In this document: piece after piece, positions 5,712 to 9,075 of the stretch
Numbering within the stretch: the stretch's first letter is position 1
Layout of the letters: each line of letters opens with the position of its first letter
NCBI GenBank assembly: GCA_945902255.1
Contig: CAMDMO010000063.1
Location: forward strand, 1 to 9,075
Direction of reading: 5' to 3'
Origin: Rickettsia typhi
Lineage (GTDB): Bacteria > Pseudomonadota > Alphaproteobacteria > Rickettsiales > UBA1997
Length of the DNA: 9,075 nt
Translations under genes and position numbers: made by a program
Notes under the pieces: model-generated
Databases searched by the model: none
What the model saw: the letters and a program-made list of their open reading frames with translations, nothing else
Told to the model about the DNA's origin: nothing

Positions 5712-6826
5712 TGAATCGGAATTGCAAAAACCTCTTAGAAAAATTTGATTTGCGACAACTTCTAAATAGATTTGGAAAAATTTTATTAATTTTATCTTCA
5801 TTATTTATTGCGAATGTTGCGGAAGCAAGAATTGCGATATTAGCCTGTGAACCTGAGTTGGGAGCTTTAGCGCGTGAAATTGTGGGAAAATATGTTGATG
5901 TTGCAAATGCAACTCGCGCTAATCAAAATCCCGCCCTTTTAATAGCAAGAGACACTAAGCTAAATGGCAAAATAACCAGAGCCTATATGGTTTTTTGTTA
6001 TGGAGGCGGATTAGAAAATGAATGGCTTCCTGATCTAATAAGGCGTTCTGGTAATTTTAAAATAAGGTCAGGAGAGTCAGTTTTAATGGCTTCTGACTAT
6101 GTAAATAAAATAAATAATCCAAATCTTTTAATGGAAAATGCAAGTCCAAAGGATTTTAAGGGGGCTAGTGGTGGCGATAAATCTTCTTCAAGTGTTGATG
6201 AAAATGTTACTGATGCAAATAAACAAAATCGAAACATTGCCAGACCTCATCTAAATCCCAAAAATATGATTAATATTGCGGCTGCATTTACTAATCGCAT
6301 TAAAATAATTGATCCCGCAAATGCAAAAAGCTATCAAGATGCTTACGAACAATTTGTGATAAAATGGAATCAAAAACTTTTAGAATGGCAAGAAATAGCT
6401 GCGCCACTAAGTGGCTCAAGCGTAATGGCAAGTAATGATTCTTGGATTTATTTAGCGGAGTGGTTAAATTTCAATTTAATCAAAATTGAAGAAAAAAATG
6501 GTTTAGCAATAAGTCATCGTCGCGTTAGAGAGTTAATTTCGGCGCTAAAAAATAATCCACCAAAAATGATACTCTATGCTGATTTTGAAGATAATAATAT
6601 CAAAGGCTCTATTGCAAAATTGAGTCAGGAGTTAAAGGTAAGGGTAGTTTTTTTGCCTTTTACGGTTGGCGGAACCGTGGGCAGTGAGGATATTTATAAA
6701 TTATATGAAAATACGGTGCGTCGTTTGGTTACTGATTGCAGCAAGGTAGTTTGCAGCACTTCTGACTATCGTAGCTTGAGTGATTATATAAAATATGACA
6801 AAACTAATACTATGAAGAGTTACTAG
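5711..6826 (+). CDS. Divergent ZnuA-family metal ABC transporter substrate-binding protein
   Basis: A 371-residue periplasmic binding protein of the zinc/manganese (cluster A-I, ZnuA-like) family. A signal peptide covers about 1-39 (hydrophobic 23-37, AEA cleavage site), with a rather long charged start. Family landmarks are RIAILACEPELGALAREIVG (40-59), LENEWLPDLIRRSGN (101-115), the DPANAKSY backbone helix (201-208), SWIYLAEWL (244-252) and LPFTVGGT (315-322). A Ser/Asp/Asn-rich insert (about 150-175) sits where ZnuA proteins carry a His-rich loop. Of the expected metal ligands, the first His pair (DPHH in relatives) is N73-P74-A75-L76, the second is kept as H180 (RPHLNP), and the third (HHKSW) is S241-N242-D243. 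Metal binding is thus altered or lost. C343 and C348 could form a disulphide. It is last in the Ton gene block, without an ABC permease or ATPase nearby. Confidence 0.85.
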   Translation: MNRNCKNLLEKFDLRQLLNRFGKILLILSSLFIANVAEARIAILACEPELGALAREIVGKYVDVANATRANQNPALLIARDTKLNGKITRAYMVFCYGGGLENEWLPDLIRRSGNFKIRSGESVLMASDYVNKINNPNLLMENASPKDFKGASGGDKSSSSVDENVTDANKQNRNIARPHLNPKNMINIAAAFTNRIKIIDPANAKSYQDAYEQFVIKWNQKLLEWQEIAAPLSGSSVMASNDSWIYLAEWLNFNLIKIEEKNGLAISHRRVRELISALKNNPPKMILYADFEDNNIKGSIAKLSQELKVRVVFLPFTVGGTVGSEDIYKLYENTVRRLVTDCSKVVCSTSDYRSLSDYIKYDKTNTMKSY

Positions 6827-7310
6827 GGCGGCGCACAAGCATTGCGCTAACCACTAGCAATAAGAATCCACAATAAATAAAGTTCCACGCTGCCATTGAT
6901 AAATTAAGTAGAAAAAATTGAGGCTCGTCACAGCGAATGGCTTTGGTTTCTAGTAAGGCGGCTTTTAGATTTTCTAAATCTTGAATATCATTAAGATCTT
7001 CTGACGAGCAAGTAGTTGGTCCACGAAAAATTTTTTGTTCAACTCCAACATGATAAAAAGCTACGGCGCAGTTAATTAATAATAATATTGCGCATAAAAA
7101 TAAAATAATTTTAGAGTGTTTTTTATTTTGTTTAAAAAGAAAGCTAGATAAGACAAGTGCTATAATTGCAAAGAAGGGCTTGCGCTGGTGAAGGCATAAA
7201 ATACAAGGCTGATAATCAAAAACAAACTGTGAAATATAGGCAAAAACAAGTGCAAAAATTGATGCAAATAATAAGAAAATTAATAAATTATTAGCGCTAA
7301 ATTTTGGCAT
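6810..7310 (-). CDS. dsbB: DsbB-family disulphide bond formation protein
   Basis: A 166-residue inner-membrane protein that reoxidises the periplasmic thiol oxidase DsbA and passes the electrons to quinone. Four hydrophobic segments are seen at about 9-28, 45-60, 66-86 and 135-158. The first periplasmic loop has the redox pair C36-I-L-C39 within DYQPCILCLHQRKP, the family signature. The second loop holds C101 (PTTCSS) and C127 (IRCDEP), the second functional pair. Topology, spacing and length fit DsbB. It starts on the last base of the pgi stop codon (TAATG), so it is co-translated with pgi. Its 3' end overlaps the end of the convergent ZnuA-like gene by 17 bp. Possible substrates downstream of DsbA include Cys-containing periplasmic proteins, but the sequence does not show which. 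Confidence 0.92.
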   Translation of the reverse strand: MPKFSANNLLIFLLFASIFALVFAYISQFVFDYQPCILCLHQRKPFFAIIALVLSSFLFKQNKKHSKIILFLCAILLLINCAVAFYHVGVEQKIFRGPTTCSSEDLNDIQDLENLKAALLETKAIRCDEPQFFLLNLSMAAWNFIYCGFLLLVVSAMLVRRPSNSS

Positions 7311-8533
7311 TATTTTTTTAAAATCTTTTTAGCCAAATCTTTTCTTAATTCAACTGCGGGCTGATCGAAAGGATTAATATTTTTTACATAAGCAATTAAA
7401 ATTGTCTCTAAAAACATTTGCATCATTAATCCGCCCAAAACTTCTTCATCAAGTTTTTGAATTTCAAAAATTCTAATTGGTAATTTTTTCTTATTTAAAA
7501 CTTCAATTGTAGTTTCTTGCTCAACATTAACCACTTCTCCCAAAGTTTTGCCACCAAATAAGGTGGGACAAGCTTTTAAGTCGTTTATTTTTAAATCATT
7601 TGGATGTTTTTTTAAAGTAACAAAAGTAAAAAATTTATCTTTTGGGCCATCTAAATAAAGCTGAAGTTGACTATGTTGATCAACCGTTCCCATTGAATTT
7701 ATTGGCACTGAACCAAAGCCATTTTTCCCCAAAGATTCTGCCCAGAGTTGGCGATACCAGTCAGTAAAGTTTTTAAAATTATCAACATAAGGCATTACTA
7801 CATTACTCACAAATCCCTTCTCATAGAGCCAGAGTTGCGTAGCGCAAGCGTTCATAACTGATTCATCTTTATTTAAAAAATCATCGACAATTTTTTTAGC
7901 GCCTTGGCGAATTTTTTTGCCATCAAGTCCAGCAATAATTGCGGGTAGCAAACCTACGATTGAAAAGCAGGAAAATCTGCCACCAATTTTATTAGAATGA
8001 GGGGTAATTTTTGCTCCGATTTCTTGAGCAATTTTAGCGATTGAATTATCTTGTGACTCAGTGATGAATAAAAATTGTTTAGCAAAATTTATTAATTTTA
8101 ATTTTTTGAATTTATCAATAATAATAAGGGTCTGACATATTGTTTCAATGGTTTCACCAGATTTGCTGATGACTAAAAAAAATGTATTTTTTAAATCAAT
8201 ATTATCTAGACAGTTTTTAACACTAGTTGGATCGATCGATTCAAGAAATTCTATTTTATTTTGAAATTTTAGAGCGCTTAAAGTTTTGCCGCCTAAGCTT
8301 GATCCGCCAACGCCCAATACTAAAACCTTTTTATATGAATTAGTTAGTTTTGCTAATTTTGTAAATTCCTTGAGGTCGGTTTGGTTAAAAATAACATCAA
8401 TTGGCGCTATTTCAGCATTTTTGATTTTATTTGATAGGATAATTGCAGATTTTTTGCATAAATTTAGGGTTTTTTGCAAGGTTTTTTGGGAAGGAAGGTT
8501 CTTAGAATGCTGTAAATAAAGTGACTTCGTCAT
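7310..8533 (-). CDS. pgi: Glucose-6-phosphate isomerase
   Basis: A 407-residue cytoplasmic enzyme interconverting glucose 6-phosphate and fructose 6-phosphate in glycolysis and gluconeogenesis. Family motifs appear in order: VLGVGGSSLGGKTL (72-85, sugar phosphate loop), ISKSGETIET (phosphate binding), IGGRFSCFSIVGLLP, QLWAESLGKNG with the likely catalytic glutamate, GTVDQHSQLQLYLDG with the histidine, and NPFDQPAVELRK with the C-terminal lysine. All key segments are intact. The length fits the short bacterial type (about 410-450 residues) rather than the E. coli type (549). The N-terminus is weakly conserved, but the ATG at 8533 gives a sensible length; no Shine-Dalgarno sequence is seen. dsbB follows with a 1-bp overlap. 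Many Rickettsiales lack glycolysis, so its presence says something about the host organism's metabolism. Confidence 0.95.
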   Translation of the reverse strand: MTKSLYLQHSKNLPSQKTLQKTLNLCKKSAIILSNKIKNAEIAPIDVIFNQTDLKEFTKLAKLTNSYKKVLVLGVGGSSLGGKTLSALKFQNKIEFLESIDPTSVKNCLDNIDLKNTFFLVISKSGETIETICQTLIIIDKFKKLKLINFAKQFLFITESQDNSIAKIAQEIGAKITPHSNKIGGRFSCFSIVGLLPAIIAGLDGKKIRQGAKKIVDDFLNKDESVMNACATQLWLYEKGFVSNVVMPYVDNFKNFTDWYRQLWAESLGKNGFGSVPINSMGTVDQHSQLQLYLDGPKDKFFTFVTLKKHPNDLKINDLKACPTLFGGKTLGEVVNVEQETTIEVLNKKKLPIRIFEIQKLDEEVLGGLMMQMFLETILIAYVKNINPFDQPAVELRKDLAKKILKK

Positions 8534-8570
8534 ATTTGTTGAGTTGTTTATTTGGTATATGCTTTAGATA

Positions 8571-8600
8571 TTTAAAGTTGCAACTAACAACTATTGCCAA
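8571..8600 (-). promoter_or_regulatory. Possible pgi-dsbB promoter
   Basis: On the minus strand TTGGCA (8600-8595; five of six bases match the -35 consensus) is followed after 18 bp by TTTAAA (8576-8571; four of six for -10). The pgi ATG would be about 30 bases downstream of transcription start. A perfect 10-bp palindrome, AGTTGCAACT (8576-8585), overlaps the spacer and could be an operator. The region is AT-rich, so this is tentative. The remaining DNA between pgi and the tRNA (8601-8683) shows no open frame or RNA that I recognise. Confidence 0.3.
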
Positions 8601-8683
8601 AGGTTATGTACCAAAATAAGAAGTTTAGTATTTCTTAAAACACGGACCTAATTATTAACTCAAACTTTTTAAAGTGGAAGGGC

Positions 8684-8711
8684 TTGTATTCTTGAAATAA
8701 TTGATTAAAAT
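8684..8711 (+). promoter_or_regulatory. Possible tRNA-Cys promoter
   Basis: TTGTAT (8684-8689) and TAAAAT (8706-8711) are separated by 16 bp and lie about 20 bp before the tRNA. The -10 matches consensus at five of six bases; the -35 only at three. Spacing relative to the tRNA is reasonable, but AT-rich sequence makes alternatives possible. Confidence 0.3.
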
Positions 8712-8730
8712 GATTTTCTCGTTAAAATTT

Positions 8731-8805
8731 GGCTGGGTAGCAAAGTGGTAATGCAAGAGCCTGCAAAGCTTTTATCCGTCGGTTCGATTCCGACCCCGGC
8801 CTCCA
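8731..8805 (+). tRNA. tRNA-Cys (anticodon GCA)
   Basis: A complete cloverleaf can be folded. The acceptor stem GGCTGGG pairs with CCCGGCC (one G-T pair). The D arm begins GCAAAGTGG and closes with TGC. The anticodon stem is AGAGC/GCTTT around the loop CTGCAAA, giving anticodon GCA at 8763-8765, which reads UGC and UGU cysteine codons. The T arm is GTCGG-TTCGATT-CCGAC. The discriminator base is T (U73), the identity base expected for cysteine tRNA. The 3' CCA is encoded (8803-8805). It stands alone and converges with tsaB. A T-rich run follows at 8822-8837, without a clear hairpin. Confidence 0.97.
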
Positions 8806-8827
8806 AATCTTCCTTCACTTCGTTTTT

Positions 8828-9075
8828 TTATTTTTTTCTAGCCGTAATTTTTGGATCTCTTAGATATAAGGGATCAGAGTTTGGCGATTCATAGCTATTG
8901 CAAAATTTTTCATAAGCTAAAAGTCCAATTAAATCACTTTCAACCAAATCTTCACCTTCGCTAATCTCGAAATTATTATGAGATTTTTTTAAAATTTCTG
9001 CCGCAATTTTTTTCCCCGAACCGCATAATAAAAATTTTTCTGATATATTTTTATTTGATAGATCTTCAGCCTTTA
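8828..9075 (-). CDS. tsaB: TsaB, tRNA t6A-biosynthesis protein, C-terminal fragment
   Basis: The last 81 residues of a gene whose beginning lies beyond the right edge; the stop is TAA at 8830-8828. The visible part reads KFLLCGSGKKIAAEIL (13-28 of the fragment), matching the late glycine-containing strand of TsaB, then DLIGLLAYEKF (48-57 region), and ends with SDPLYLRDPKITARKK. The PLYLRxP ending is typical of TsaB (YeaZ). TsaB pairs with TsaD and TsaE to form the N6-threonylcarbamoyl modification of adenosine 37 in tRNAs reading ANN codons, in the cytoplasm. It has no catalytic site of its own and acts as a partner of TsaD. Only the C-terminus is seen, so the call depends on these two motifs. 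No terminator is visible after the stop. Confidence 0.75.
   Translation of the reverse strand, partial: KAEDLSNKNISEKFLLCGSGKKIAAEILKKSHNNFEISEGEDLVESDLIGLLAYEKFCNSYESPNSDPLYLRDPKITARKK

Noticed and set aside
6823..6857. Stem of GCGCA/TGCGC flanked by two CTAG sequences as a bidirectional terminator
   Set aside because: The stem is only 5 bp, is inside dsbB coding sequence, and has no T run on either side.
8286..8519. Plus-strand open frame opposite the pgi N-terminus
   Set aside because: It is antisense to the pgi phosphate-binding loop and has no recognisable features.
8806..8840. Rho-independent terminator after the tRNA
   Set aside because: There is a T-rich run but no inverted repeat in front of it that could form a stem.

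Overview
The window is AT-rich and tightly packed. It looks like chromosomal DNA of an alphaproteobacterium with a small, AT-biased genome, of Rickettsiales or Holosporales type. This rests on the base composition, on the MlaE permease (which resembles the rickettsial one as I remember it), and on the many genes that overlap or abut. Recognisable Shine-Dalgarno sequences are rare. The species cannot be named from the sequence.

Left part (1-1577, minus strand). Reading leftwards, the genes are an MlaE-type lipid-transport permease, a two-gene type II toxin-antitoxin module (ribbon-helix-helix antitoxin, then YafQ/RelE-family mRNA interferase), and the first 20 codons of rlmJ, a 23S rRNA m6A methyltransferase. 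The rlmJ start codon overlaps the toxin stop codon (ATGA), so toxin and rRNA methylase are probably translationally coupled. The usual MlaE partner genes (mlaF, mlaD) are not next to it.

Central part (1580-6826, plus strand). This is an apparently self-contained Ton-dependent metal-uptake locus. It holds a small membrane protein with a CxxC motif and an SRAPP tail (DUF2946-like), a TonB-dependent outer-membrane receptor with a His/Asp/Glu-rich loop, exbB, exbD, a short tonB, and a ZnuA-family substrate-binding protein. exbB to the binding protein form one compact block with gaps or overlaps of a few bases. Between the receptor and exbB sits a perfect 22-bp inverted repeat, each arm of which is itself a palindrome; it may act as a terminator or attenuator and may be a dispersed repeat. 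The natural reading is that the receptor brings a metal (most likely zinc) across the outer membrane, powered by ExbB-ExbD-TonB, and the binding protein handles it in the periplasm. However, the binding protein has lost most of the expected histidine ligands, and no ABC permease or ATPase lies in the window.

Right part (6810-9075). On the minus strand are pgi (glucose-6-phosphate isomerase) and dsbB (quinone-linked thiol oxidase), overlapping by one base; dsbB converges on the binding-protein gene with a 17-bp overlap. A roughly 200-bp non-coding stretch separates pgi from a plus-strand tRNA-Cys(GCA) with encoded CCA. The window ends in the C-terminal part of tsaB, which makes the t6A modification of tRNA, on the minus strand.

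I found no CRISPR array, insertion sequence or phage gene. The most unusual features are the ligand-poor ZnuA-like protein in the Ton operon, the double palindrome inside that operon, and the toxin-rlmJ coupling.
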